Notes: generated from the letters alone by a model not told the origin. A DNA stretch of 64,000 nt from Pyricularia pennisetigena (GCF_004337985.1 NW_021940932.1:1-64000); one strand, 5' to 3'; shown: positions 20,960 through 32,160, numbered from the stretch's first letter. Program-made: numbers and translations.

Positions 20960-21795
20960 TCAGGTGTCTTGCCAGCCTCGGTGCGCAGCGTCTGTCCCGG
21001 TTGCCAATGATGAACAAGTCTCCAAAGATTCATTTATCTGACCGTTGGCTCGATATGCTCCAGCGAGTGCGTGTTGCGATGCTAATCGATCCGGGTGATC
21101 TTCCGCCAACCTCGTTTCCTGAATTTTCACCACGTGTTCCAAAAGTTTGACGGCCTCTTTTACCTGACCGTTAACTCGATATGCTCCAGCGAGTGTGTGT
21201 TGCGATGCTAGTCGATCCGGGTGATTTTCTGCCAACGTCATTTCCCAAACTTGTACCACGTGCTCCAGAAGCCCGACGGCCTCTCTTACCTGACCGTCGG
21301 CTTCATATGCTCCAGCGAGTGTGTGTTGCGATGCTAATCGATCCGGGTGATCTTCCGCCAACGTCGTTTCCTGAATTTTTACCACATGTTTCAAAAGTTT
21401 GACAGCCTTTTTTACCTGACCGTTGGCTTGATATGTTCCAGCGAGTGCGTGTTGCGATGCTAGTCGATCCGGGTGATCTTCCGCCAATGTCGTTTCCTCA
21501 ACGTTTACCACATGTTCCAGAAGCTTGACGGCCTCTGTTACCTGGCCGTCAGCCATTAAGCATCTTCCAGCCCAGTAATATAAATTGCTTTTTTCCTGGC
21601 AGTTGTTCTCATCTCTTTCATCATTTTGAATCGCTTGAAGCACATGGGGTAACGTTTTTCGCCATTTCTCACGCTCTTCCCACTTGTCTGTCAAAAAGAT
21701 CCTTTCCAGGTGAGCTATCACCTCCTGCCTTTGCTCCCTGGCATTCCCTTGTCTTTTCACCTATATTCGTAAAGCGAAATGTACCAAACGATGCA
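20960..21795 (-). pseudogene. NLR-like fragment: array of near-identical 42-aa TPRs
   Basis: After MHRLVHFALRI and a TAG (Trp in the sister copy) come VKRQGNAREQRQEV and LERIFLTDKWEEREKWRKTL. Then follow about five TPR units of 42 aa (for example GQVKKAVKLLKHVVKIQETT...LAEDHPDRLASQH). The units are almost identical at DNA level with a 126-bp period (about 21035-21560). High internal conservation is known for NLR repeat domains that evolve by unequal exchange. The last unit breaks off at GQINES and runs into unrelated sequence, and the NB-ARC half is missing. The upstream edge is fused to a Pogo transposase tail. Confidence 0.8.
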
Positions 21796-22277
21796 TCTTC
21801 GCGGATACGTGTTCTTTTAGCCCTTCGTCGCTTGCTAAGCGCTTCGTTGGCCTTCCGAAAGCTGCGGACCTCTGCTGATAAAAGTGTAATTTGGTGGGCC
21901 ATTCCTTCCATTCCTTTAGCCAATTGTTTTACAGCATCGAAAATTGGTCTTGGCGAGCTGTTTTGATAACGGTCGATTCGAGATTTGACGAACGTAAATT
22001 GACAAACGGCTTCTGTCGGGTTATAAGGTGTTTGAGAAATCCAGGTGTCGATGTTGGAAAAAGCAGGCTCTTTGGGTGACGGCGTCCGCAGCTTAACATC
22101 CAACTTGGATATAACCGTTTCCGGGTTATGCCAGTCGACTTGCGTAAGGTCTTGACTGTATACTGATCTCATCTTATCATTGTCAATTGTGGCTTTCTGG
22201 GGCCAACCTAAAAAAACCAAAAAGTACTCAACGTATTTTGGAATGCCCTCGTGGAAAGTCTGAAAGTTCCTCTTCAT
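21796..22277 (-). pseudogene. C-terminal fragment of a Pogo/Fot-type DDE transposase
   Basis: The minus frame reads NPETVISKLDVKLRTPSPKE, TWISQTPYNPTEAV, SRIDRYQNSSPRPIFDAVKQ, LLSAEVRSFRKANEALSKRR and RAKRTRIRE. This is the highly recognisable tail of fungal Tc1/mariner-Pogo transposases (Fot/Pot type). The CENP-B DNA-binding part and the DDD catalytic core are absent. The frame then runs without break for three codons into NLR sequence (EDA, then MHRLVHF in the other frame), which marks an illegitimate junction at about 21795. Confidence 0.85.
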
Positions 22278-22298
22278 TGCTCCATTGTAACTGGATGC

Positions 22299-22346
22299 CT
22301 TGACAGAGGATAAGAATTATCTTCAGAAACAAATCCTAAGGCATTT
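22299..22346. repeat. 48-bp sequence repeated in inverse orientation at 36607-36655
   Basis: TTGACAGAGGATAAGAATTN and AGAAACAAATCCTAAGGCAT are shared with one or two differences. The rest of both flanks differs. Its origin is unknown. Confidence 0.65.
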
Positions 22347-23283
22347 TATTACATATAAACAAGTGTTACCTCCTGTTGGTAAAACTGTGGAATTCGATTC
22401 GGGTTGCTGGAAATGGATTGGAATGGAAGACAGTGGAAGAACAAGGTCTGGCCAGTTTATACGTGGTAATACCCACTTTTTACAATCGCGGCCACGCGGA
22501 ACATTATAGTATAATCAATTGGTGACAAAACCAGCCTTTCCATTCCTGGAACGCGACCAAAATCCTTGCTGCTCGTCCCAGGAAACGACACACCGGTTAA
22601 TAGCGTATCCATTTGACATCGTAGCATAATGTTTATTAGTAACCACTTGGTCGGGATTGCGTTAGGATGCAGCGAATAGGCTAGGATGCGTAATGGCCAC
22701 CAAAACATTAGCTAAATTTTAACATACAAATGGTGTGGGGACGGCCGGAACAATTTGTACAGTATTGATGAAATCGACGAGACGAAGCCAGTTTTGCTAA
22801 TAAATTCCTCCATGCGTATTGCGATTGCAGCACCTTGGAAATAGCGCCGAAACCTTCCGGGGGATTTTATTATATGTTTGTTAAGTGGGGACAGTTTAAA
22901 AAGGTCGAGCTGCGTTTTGTCCAAAGTTTTGGTGATTATGACGCCAGCATTTTGTTTAACGATGTAAAGTTCCACAGATCCTAACTATGTTAATTTATAC
23001 AAAGCCCACTAACAATGATTGCTTAATTTAATATTAACAGGGGCTGTAGGTTAATATCGATATTTAGAAAAGTTTGCCTGGAAAATTTTGAACCCATTGG
23101 AAATCCCGCGATATTGGTTATTAATTGCAAATACGAGTAGATTACTTTGTATGCCAACCTTTTGGGTAGTAAAGCAATAATTATTTATACTCCAACAGTT
23201 TTTTTCCTTATCTTGATTGTTCTTACAATCTTTACACAAACACGTACCCTTTATAAAACCGCTCCCCCAATTTGCAATGAGCT
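22347..23283. other. AT-rich region, no gene seen
   Basis: AT content rises here. Short ORFs on both strands have no recognisable content. Confidence 0.5.
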
Positions 23284-23974
23284 CCTGTCACGAAAGCGAT
23301 CCCAAAGAGACAAGGCTGCAATATAGGGGCGATTCTATTCGAAGATCTAAAGCTAAGTGTAAAGAAGAAAGGCACGCAGTACCAATCGCGTACATGCGCC
23401 TAAGCGAGCAAATAACAAACTCACCCTGGCGCCTTGTCACGTGAGGTCGAGCTAGTCACGGTTGGCAGTCGCCCAGGCACGCCACTCCGTAACAAGCGCA
23501 TTGCAGCTTATATTAGACGTAGGAAAGGTTAGCATCTAGAAATAACTATAAAATATTCAAGTAAATTATTTCTATAAATAATAAATTAAATCTTTTATTA
23601 GCTTAGCAATAATCCAACAGTATATTATATAATTAGAAAATAAACTATATATTTAAACCGTGCGTTAGTTCTTACGCTCCATCATTAATTTTATTAATCT
23701 TTATGATAAGGCCCATGTGGTGTTTTTTATTCCTTGCCACGTGAGCAGGGATAAAGTCGCAGGGTACGGAGGGTGCACTCCTCAATGCGCAAGGCGCAAC
23801 CTATATGGTTTTCCCCCTTGTAGAACCTCAATCCTATCAATCTTGCACCCAGAGTGCGTTACCAGGGCAAGACCCTCACAGCCTTTTTTCTTTCTTTAGA
23901 CTTAGCTTTAGATTTTCGAATAAAATCGCCCCTATATTGCAGCCTCGTATTTTTGGGATCGCTTTCGTGACAGG
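23284..23974. mobile_element. Non-autonomous TIR element (MITE-like), 691 bp
   Basis: The left end CCTGTCACGAAAGCGATCCC... (23284-23370) is the inverted match, with few changes, of 23888-23974. Shared inner parts are GGCTGCAATATAGGGGCGAT and ATCTAAAGCTAAGT. The two arms are about 87 bp. The interior is strongly AT-rich (23500-23700) and has two CCTTG(T/C)CACGTGAG blocks, with no transposase. I could not find an exact target-site duplication (flanks ...AATGAGCT and TGATGCTAG...). Long TIRs suggest a MULE or hAT-like parent. Confidence 0.8.
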
Positions 23975-24377
23975 TGATGCTAGAACAAAAAGTGACCCAT
24001 CTACTACTGTACATCCACGTTATTTTAAAATTCATGGGCTAATGTTTAGTCGTGCAATTTTCTGCATTAAATCATGCAAACCCATGTATTAAATCGTTCG
24101 TTTGTACGCCTTACATATTTATTTATATGATATAGGATATAAATAATAAGTGCACGGTATATTTACCTGGACTAATTATAATACAAGTTGCATGAAGTTA
24201 ATCTTTCATAACAATAATAATAAATTTAAGCGGCTTAAGTAAATAACAATATTAAAACAGGTTTCGTCCCCGAATTATAAAACTCTACACTCATTCTCAC
24301 ATCTTTCTGATTTAAATTTCATTGACAACTACAACAAACTTTTTTCAATACCTTACATTACGAAACTATTAAACAAA

Positions 24378-24776
24378 ATGCACGGGTCCATTGTTAAACT
24401 CGCTTTGTTTTTATCGTTATCCAATATTGCTTCAGCCGTCCCAAATATGGTTTATTTTTACACCGACCGTAATGCCGATGCCGTTGACGCTCAAGATGGC
24501 ATGCACAAAGGGGATTTAATGTGGCCGGAATTATCGCCACTTACACGTGCTGCGACAGCGGCGGCAGGAAAATACTGGATTTATCATATCCGCACTTCCG
24601 GAATCGATGAAAGATTTGTTGAGAAAGATGGGAAATGGGAGGCAACCGGCAAAATCCCTTACGAAAGCATTGCAGGATGGGACTTTTTTTATAAAAGTCG
24701 GGGGCGTGTGTTAACAATTTTTCACGAAAACGATGGACAGAGAGCCCGCGACACGTTTACGAGGCGCATAGAATAG
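24378..24776 (+). CDS. Small secreted protein, 132 aa, with ADP-ribosyltransferase-like C-terminal motif (effector candidate)
   Basis: ATG 24378 follows a typical CAA/TTT-rich fungal leader. Residues 1-20 are a signal peptide (IVKLALFLSLSNIASA, cleavage near ASA-VP), so the product should be secreted. The mature part of about 110 aa has VYFYTDRN near the N-terminus and ATGKIPYESIAGW near residue 92. An I-P-x-x-x-I-x-G-W end is typical of the fungal heat-labile-enterotoxin-A-like ADP-ribosyltransferase fold. The expected N-terminal Arg (Phe/Tyr here) and the Glu pair before this motif are not evident, so enzymatic activity is doubtful. No cysteine is present. It lies alone in AT-rich, transposon-filled DNA, a common setting for effector genes. 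The role is inference. Confidence 0.65.
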   Translation: MHGSIVKLALFLSLSNIASAVPNMVYFYTDRNADAVDAQDGMHKGDLMWPELSPLTRAATAAAGKYWIYHIRTSGIDERFVEKDGKWEATGKIPYESIAGWDFFYKSRGRVLTIFHENDGQRARDTFTRRIE

Positions 24777-24839
24777 GGTGGTAACTATGAGAATTAGGCC
24801 ACCAGGCCTACCCTCGAAATTACCACTCCACTTACCAGC

Positions 24840-25000
24840 TACGCTAAGCCCAGGGTTTGCAAAGGGTCCCGGATTTACGCGCGTCTCTCCAGCGAGTCGT
24901 TGATTGTAATTCTCTTTTCTCTTCAGTTTAGAATTTTCGTTGATGGCGCCTAATGCACTGAAGTTCTCCAATGTATGCCTGGCCGTGACAGTTAAGGCTT
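24840..25000 (+). repeat. Solo/partial LTR-like sequence, inverted copy of 25368-25520
   Basis: GATTGTAATTCTC...CAGTTTAGAATTTTCGTTGA and CTCCAATGTATGCCTGGCCG match the reverse complement of 25368-25450. The other copy directly follows a gypsy pol gene and its polypurine tract, so this is probably an LTR fragment of the same family in opposite orientation. Confidence 0.65.
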
Positions 25001-25367
25001 TTAAAAATATAAACCCGTTTCTATTGAAGATTATATATAATATTTTATCAGTTCCTACACAAGCCAAAGCAACGATGGAACCCACCGTGCGACCAAAAAG
25101 AGAGATTTCAAAATCTCTGGAGAGGTAATGCAGTTCATCATTTGCTTCCTTAGATTGTGAGTATATTTTCGCCAACAATATAATAGGATATATCTCACAG
25201 GAGACTACTCAGATATGACTGTAGCCTCTGCCACCAGGAATTATCCGGTCCACCGTGCCATCGCCTGTCCACGGTCCAAGTTTTTAGCCGCAAAATGCCG
25301 TCATACTAAGGCAAGGAATATTCTTTCTCCACATATGGCGTTTTCTTTAGTTAAAATACGTATAAAA

Positions 25368-25564
25368 TGTCACGGCCAGGCATACATTGGAGAACCTCAG
25401 TGTATTAGGCGCTATTAACGAAAATTCTAAACTGGAAGAGAAGAGAGAAATTGCAATCAACGACGCGCTTAAATCCGGAGTTAGTCGACCCTTTGTCCGA
25501 TCCCTGGTTCGGCGTGGAGCCGAGTCGTGATTCTGAGGGCAGGTCTTGGGGCCTGATCCTCACA
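25368..25564 (-). repeat. Putative 3' LTR start of the gypsy relic
   Basis: On the minus strand the purine run AAAGGGGGG (25576-25568) is followed by TAA and TGTGAGGATCAGGCC at 25564. This is a polypurine tract followed by an LTR beginning with TG. The LTR body contains the sequence shared with 24840-25000. The 3' end of the LTR is not defined. Confidence 0.55.
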
Positions 25565-26965
25565 TTACCCCCCTTTAAGGCCTGATCGACGTAGGCGGCC
25601 AGAGTCTTGAGTTTGTTACGTGTGTCTCCTCGGGACCTTCCGCCGCTCTCGTGTCTTTTTCGCATCATGTTCGGCAACATTGTCCTCGGGTCCGTCCACC
25701 GCAAAAAACATCCTCTGCTGCGCTCCTTATCCACTGTTGCAAATTTACCGGAGGTCCTGCTGCGTCCGGATACTCCCTGTGAAAGGTATCCAGCAGTACT
25801 GGTGAATTTTTCAAGTCGCGGGCCCCATACCATGTCTCATCAGGGTCGAGTCCGACCCACGATACCTGATATTGCAACGTCTTCATTCGTCCGAATAGTC
25901 GCGAGGCCAACACTTGCTCCACCTCCCACTCCGGTTCTCCGTTAATCTCGACCGGTGGTTCCGGCTTTTGATACTGCTCAGGTAATGGGTCCGTTGCTGC
26001 CTTGCGCAGTCGGCTGGCGTGGAACAGCTTACTACCTTTATACCAGGCAGGGGTGTCGAGAATGAAGCTGTGACCCTTTTCCTCGAGAATCGTCCATGGT
26101 CCTGCATTTTGCGAGTCCAACTTGGTCGTAGGAGGTTCTGTGGAAAAACCCTTTTTGCTAACGTAAACCGCATCTCCCACCGTAAAGTCGACCGGTCGCC
26201 GTTTTTTGTTAGCCTGCCTCTGTTGCTCTATTTTCGCTCCGAGTCCATTGTTGCGGGCCAGTTCCTGAGCTTGCCGGGCTTGGCGGACCATTTCCAGCGC
26301 CTTTTGTTGCTGACCGGTCTCCAGGTCTTCTTCGGGTAGGGGTAGAGAGAGCAGGTCTTTAGGGCGAGCTCCTGTTTCTGCTTCGATGGGTGCCATGCCG
26401 ATAGAGACGTGAACGGACGAGTTGTGGCCGAAGTCGAAAGCGGGAATATGCCGTCGCCAATTCGTTTGGTATTTATCTACATCAAAGCGCATTTTCTGAT
26501 CCAATTCAGCGTTGGTAATTTCGACGCTGCCCTGACTTTGAGGGTGGCGGGCGCTTCCATGTTTATGCTTTGTTCCTGTCAACTCGTTTAAAGTGTTTAG
26601 GAACTCGGATACAAACGGTCCGGCGTTGTCGGAAAGCCATAAGTCGGGGACGCCTTTCCAACGGTACACAGCTTGATAATACCGCATAGCCAAGGTCTCC
26701 GCGGTGTCCGTCTTTTTTCCCGGTAGGGTGGCCAAAAGTTTGGTCAGTCGGCAGATAAAGACCCAGACGTAATCGTAGCCTTCTTTATCCTTGGGCATAG
26801 CTTTGCCGTCTACCATCACGTGCTGCCAACACCGTCTAGGGATCTCCAGTGGGTGCAGCAGCCCGGGCGTCTTGTCATGTCGTACCTTGTTGCGTTGACA
26901 TTCGCGACAATTCTTAATATAGTGTTTTTTTTCATTCTTCCTTGGTTCAACGCGGTGGGTGTTCC
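25565..26965 (-). mobile_element. Ty3/gypsy chromovirus relic: integrase plus chromodomain
   Basis: The minus strand begins with the integrase zinc-binding end (HYIKNCRECQRNK, near 26920). The integrase core follows, with LSDNAGPFVSEF (second catalytic Asp) and HPQSQGSVEITNAELD (catalytic Glu). Then come GDAVYVSKKGFSTEPP, a GPWTILEEKGHSFIL module and a chromodomain (WEVEQVLASRLFGR, LQYQVSWVG, TWYGARDLKNSPVLL, YPDAAGPP). Chromodomains direct integration to marked chromatin. Gag, protease, RT and RNase H are missing upstream of 26965, so the element is 5'-truncated and cannot move by itself. The frame stays open for 384 codons, which points to a fairly recent insertion. Confidence 0.9.
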
Positions 26966-28294
26966 CAGTTGCTTTCTAACCTGAAGTATTTAAAATCCTG
27001 ACTCTGGTCCTATGTACCAGTTTTCAGGCCTTCGGTAAACTAGAGAATCGAGTACTAATTCGGGAAACTGTTCGGTAGAGAGTGAGCCAGCAGGCAAGTC
27101 TGTTATCGCACGATGTTGAATATCCGAAAGCACACCTGCCTGCAGTTATTACCTTCCCCTTTCCAGCATTATGTTTCAGCATTTCATTTGCACAAAACAA
27201 AAGTCGTATGTTGGGAACGTCGACCAAAAGGAAGTCGGGTTTTGTGGTTGGGGCTTGGAATGCTATCAGCATGCCAGCTTCCAGGCTTCCTGAATTTTAC
27301 AGTTTACTGGATACGGAAGGCGGAAGGCTAAATATGCGAAACACAATCGGGGAAGCAGTCGTGGTCAAGATGTTAAAAATAACATTGCGGCTGCCATTTC
27401 ATCCGAAGGTAGGCCGTTCTAAGTCCATGCTCTAAAATGCAACGCTCAATTACAAAAAAACATCTGTCGCGGAAGGATGCCCAGATAAGGAGAACTGTTG
27501 CTCAAAAATTGCATCAACTTGAATGCAACGGGTCGTTTGAATAGTTTTAAGGCGCTTTGATTATTTCGGCTGTAAATTAATACGGATTTTCTGTGTTTTC
27601 CTTAATCTTGCCTGCCAATATGCTTTAATGAATTCGTTGCAAGTCAACGGTTCGTGCGATCGAGCTTAGTCAACTTTGCTGCGCCCGCAACAAAGCTGAC
27701 AAAGTCCAATCAATATATCGCAAAATTGGTAGGTTAATTGATATCCATAGCTGGCGTCGTTTTCCGGTCGCTGGATAGTTGTCTTCTTCAGCCAGGCGGG
27801 GTGAAGTGATATATATCCAGCGATATATCCAGCAGGAAGCTGATTATATTTGAGCATGAGACCTGAACTATGCTTGAAATCTTCGTCTTGAAGGTCAGGA
27901 AAAAAGTCTTGAAGACCATTCGACTTGCGTAAGGTCAGGCATGATTGTATGATGCCTCAGGGTTATTATGACAGCTTCCCTGAGCTTGCTCCTTGAATAA
28001 TTCAATGTGCCCATACCTGCGAAGTGAATGAAGGTTACCTCTCTTCTATGCAATGTATTCCTGCTTCTGCGCCGCTTTGATTTGTTCCTCTTCCTTTTTC
28101 AGCCCCGAAAAAAACCCAATCTTTTCCTTAGGAAAAAGAAGTCCATGGAAAAGATTGTTGACGAATTGTATAAATGGGAATAATCGACGCAGGATGAATC
28201 CTGCCTCTATTGCAGCTTAGATTGTAAATGATTTTATGAATCATGCCGTACTGGAAATACACCCAAAGCAGAATTTCAAGCTCCTCGTCCAAAC
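26966..28294. other. No gene; contains a diverged copy of the 38-nt palindrome at 27666-27702
   Basis: TTAGTCAACTTTGCTGCG and CGCAACAAAGCTGACAAA flank CC, with two or three mismatches between the arms. The next 25 bp also resemble those after the 9778 palindrome. The rest is AT-leaning, without a convincing frame. Confidence 0.6.
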
Positions 28295-29596
28295 CTAAGT
28301 TAGAAAAGGGTGTCGCAACGCCTCTTCTGCCGTCGGTCGCTTTGTTTCGTCCAATACGAGAAGAGACTCTATGAAGTCAATGAGTTCCGGGGCGATGGGC
28401 GGACTCTCGATTCTCTCTAGTTCTTGACGTAGAGAATCTGCATTGATCAGTTTGCCTTGTAGGTTACCGTGGGCCTTATCTAGTTCCATGTCGAAGAGGT
28501 TGGCCGCCACATCAAACTCCTCCTCTATTTCCTCCTGACCTGTGTAGACATCGAATTGCCCTACGAGACGCTGGATCTTTGCGATGCACCACGCCTCTGT
28601 ATGTCCCACGATTATTTTGTCATCTGCTCCGAAAATTGCTCGCCCTAAGAGCCAATGGGCCAGCTAAAACATGTAAGTCAAGTCCAAATATGGTCGCTTA
28701 TGACTTTTAAGGTGCAGCCGTCTCGGATATCAAGAGTAAGAAGATTCGCAACTTACCGTGACCCCAACAGACCATACCTCGGACGCATGAGAAACACCCT
28801 GTCCTTTCCAGACTTCAGGGGCACGGCAAGGCAAAGACTGGAGGCGGTGCTTCGTGTATCCCTCGTCCATCACTTTCCCATCCTGATGCGTCAGACATCG
28901 TGTTTCCATTAATCTTGTTTTGGTAAAAAAATAGCAAACTTACTGACTCCAAGATCACAAATTTTGATTAGACCTCCTGACGTGACGGTGCTTGAGAGCA
29001 GGATGTTGTTGGGATTGATATCTGGTTGGACGACAACATGTTGACGAAATTCATTTGCAAGATTTGAACAGGCCTGACCTACCTGTGTGCACTTTGCCTA
29101 ATTGTCTAAAGGTAGCAAGAGCCGATAAAACAGATCGAGCAACGAGTTTGGGAATTAGTGCCGGATCGCTGCGGAATTTGTCCGACTTGATGTTCCATAA
29201 ACAGTGATCCAGCCATTCAAGCACTAGGCAGGGCTGATTATCAGCCGTCATTTTCGAGTTGCTGCCAGGATCTTCGAACGATCCTATTGCTTCGTACATC
29301 TGGCGGATATAAGGACTCGCGGCAATATTGGGAATCTGATAGTGCTGATATTCCCGAAGAAGTGAAAGTTGTTCCCCTGATGTTGAGCATGTTTTGACGA
29401 TGGCCCTAATGCAGAAATTATATCAACAGCATTGCACTTTTTTTTTAGCTTTTTTCTGGGAATATCCAACCTACCATTTCTCATCGAGGGAAATCGGGTT
29501 CACAATCCGAGCTTTGAAAACGGTGGTCCCTTTCAATGCTTGCTGGAGTTCATACGTTGCTCGTGCACCCCTGAGTATGTTCCCAACGCGAAGCAT
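28295..29596 (-). CDS. Fungal serine/threonine-type protein kinase (diverged), five exons
   Basis: Exons are 29596-29475, 29405-29083, 29021-28944, about 28900-28757 and 28663-28295. The start MLRVGNILRGARATYELQQ covers the glycine-rich loop. KWAIVKTCS holds the ATP-binding Lys. The hinge is LVLEWLDHCLW. The catalytic loop is VHTDINPNNILL (Asp and Asn kept; HRD is HTD). The metal motif is CDLGV (DFG to DLG). RAPEVW and SEVWSVGVTL follow, then IGCxx-type AWCIAKIQRLVG and the closing DETKRPTAEEALRHPFL. It matches a lineage-expanded family of small fungal kinases. The junction of exons 3 and 4 (DLGV to RCLTHQDGK) does not close in phase with any standard acceptor I can find, so it may be frameshifted. 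All other junctions close. Confidence 0.7.
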
Positions 29597-31090
29597 TATT
29601 TATATCTTTGTGCGTAGCGTGCTGGCGAAACTCGGCGCTGGCGAAGTGAAGCGAGGGTGCTTCAATCGACAAATCTGCTCGTCGCGTAAGAGACGAGAAG
29701 ACGATTTTAGATTCCTTAGGCGATAGTCACGTGACGATAAACGGAAGTAACCAATAGGATATCTCTCGTGTAAAGCCGATATTAGCTGGTCTTTCCCCCA
29801 GCCTTGTTGTAGCCTAGGCAAGCTAAATAATGACAATCAAAAATAAGTCGGCTAAAAGCCAATCCTACTGGCATCGCGTCTGCGGTTAATGTTACACGAG
29901 CAATCAAGCTGTGTACTCGAGCAACGCAAGCTCCTCTACATTCTCATCATCGAATCGGAGAACTTCCCGCTTGAGGACTGCTAACGCATCATGGAACGTT
30001 GGATGCAAGCCAAAAATTAGGCAGCAGAGGGTTCGTCCCGCCTCCTCCAAAGGGTGGAATGTATCCAACAAAACTCTTTACGTTCCCTAAGAAAGCACAT
30101 CCAATAAAAGTCGGGGAATAATGTATTCATAAGCGGAGACATTTGTAGCCCTCTAATTGGTTATACTCGTGTTGAAACAAAGGTTATGGTTAACAGCGTT
30201 GCGTCGATGCTACCTCCAAGGAACCTGCCATCCGATAGGAGGTTTCCCAGTTGCAAGTCTTGTAGCTGGTCACGACGCGTAAAAGCGGTCAGACTGGATG
30301 AGCAGGCTTGCATGGATTCGATGTCAGGCCTTCGCAATGTTAAAGACGCGGAATGCACTGACTCGATCTAGAGGCTGGCTGTCATAAACGCGTGAGCCTG
30401 TGGCCGTAAGTGTTTAGGTACGTGTAGCTGACCAGCGAACTGACGATACATAGTTAGCCTCATGGATATTGACAGCTTACTCGTCAACATCAATTGCATC
30501 ATTCATACGCGATCGACATGGTTGCAATCAATAACACCGTAAAAGGCCCCTCCCCCTTTAGGTTACACACCTGGGGTCGATAATCTCAACGAAAACTCAA
30601 AATCCTTCAACCCCGTTGTCAGTGGAAGAATTATGTGGCTAAAAAGTGCCTGACTGCAGATGCTACCCAGTACCTAGTACCGTAATACAACAAAATCTGC
30701 TGGCAGACCGGCGGGTAAAGAGGGCAAGGAGAGAGGGCTCGCGCTTAGGATGTGGAATTGGTTAGGCTTTCCCTACATCAAGCCAGGATTGATAGAATAA
30801 AAAAAAGCTATAATATCAAAGTGGGAAGCGTCCATCTGTGGTTCTTTTAGTTTGTGAAGATGGGTGATAAACTAGCTATGAGAATCGACTAGGGTAGTCC
30901 TTGTTGGCTTTTTGTTTGAACAAAACCAAAGTACCCTCAGCCCATCCGCCACAACAAAAACGCCTCAGTAGGCAGATGTTGGCTGGCAGGACTGCAGAAA
31001 TGTGAACGGAACATTGTTTTGAGCTTAGAAACGACAACGGACAAGGTCACCCTCAACCCTCGTACACTTCGTCATTGGTGCGTTGGCAGA
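29597..31090. other. No intact gene seen
   Basis: At 30206-30232, CGATGCTACCTCCAAGGAAC is one more form of the dispersed motif. The remainder has only overlapping short ORFs. Confidence 0.5.
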
Positions 31091-31380
31091 TCAGTCTGGT
31101 GGGAGTGGCTGGTCAGAATGTTTGAACAAGTTTCTAACTTCCTCAAAAAGCTTTACTTCCTTGCAGAGGAAGACACCATCCCTGAACGGAACCCAGACCC
31201 CATCTGTTTCCTTGTTTATGTGCGAGTTCTCCTGGAGACGAGCTAGTAATTTCTTCCGCCTGTAAAGCCTTAGGTCGACCGCCTGGAATATTTGGGTGGC
31301 GTTCAGGTAGTAATCTGGAAGTCTCATAGACACTGCCCTGTTCTTCACGACCACTTTGAAAATCACAACCAAAGATACCT
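31091..31380 (-). pseudogene. KilA-N/APSES-type DNA-binding domain fragment
   Basis: The minus frame reads VKNRAVSMRLPDYYLNATQI, AVDLRLYRRKKLLARLQEN, GVWVPFRDGVFLCKEVKLFE and LFKHSDQPLPPD, then a TGA. NATQI followed by a basic helix and G-x-W-V-P-F-x-x-G is the APSES/KilA-N signature (DNA-binding regulators related to StuA and Mbp1). There is no start codon. The upstream edge abuts a piece of repeat R (GCGACGACGCTCCCGCC, 31420-31436), so it is a displaced exon. Whether a neighbouring exon is still used is unknown. Confidence 0.7.
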
Positions 31381-31547
31381 GCGTGAGGTGGTTGGTATTC
31401 CACGGCGGCCCATATGTCGACTGCGACGACGCTCCCGCCACCCTTACCATAGTTTGAAAAAGAACTACAACCTCGAGACAGTCTTTGGATCATGACTGGC
31501 GTTGTACAGAAGATGGGACAGGCGGATATAAATGCTTGCATGTTAAA

Positions 31548-32160
31548 CTACCAGCAACTAACATTGTAATCTCCAGTACACTCCTTTATACTCCACGACA
31601 CATCCGAATACTGATGGTATTTTCTCCTATTTACGGCGTTGGCAGTTGAAAACGCCTCAGAGCGTTCCCGCACAATCCCAAGACGTATAGTCTTGGGGAG
31701 TTCTGTCGAAATTATATTTTTTCTAACTTCATGGGGCGAAATCATAATCGGGGTTCGCGTACGATTAGGATTGGCGAAGGGTTGTGCCGCAGATCTCCCA
31801 AATACTGCCGAGTCTGGCGATGCTGAATGCCCTCTCGGGTCCTTTCCGTGAGATGTGGCTTTTTGTTCGTCGGTGATAGTCGCAGTTTGAAAGTTTTGTG
31901 GTTTGCGTTCCAAAAATGAGCTGAGGAGCGATCGTCCTGGAAGCAGATTGGCCTTGAAGTCGACTCGCTGGAACAAGGGTATGCCATCCTTTCTTCCAGG
32001 GCTATCGCAATTGATATTCTCCCATGCGCCCTTATCGTCGTCATCGTCGATTGCAGTGTCTTTAGATTCGTAATGGTCAATATTGGCTGGTGGTGAAATG
32101 ATTGCCATAGCTTCTCTAGTGGAGTCTTCTTCCTTGTGAGGGAACAAATTTGAGGAACTG
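31548..32160 (-). CDS. DUF3295-like protein fragment (fungal nitrogen-regulation type C-terminus)
   Basis: An open frame of about 199 codons ends at TAG 31548. It starts from a TTG context (SSSNLFPHKEEDSTREAM), so the true 5' exon lies above 32160 or is lost. The acidic/Ser-rich part is followed by ISPHEVRKNIISTELPKTIR, RERSEAFSTANAVNRRKYH and a C-terminal Trp. I associate this order (ISP-x-x-x-RR/KN-x-x-x-TEL...TANAV-x-RR) with the DUF3295 family. The usual final motif is shortened. The assignment is from memory. Confidence 0.5.
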
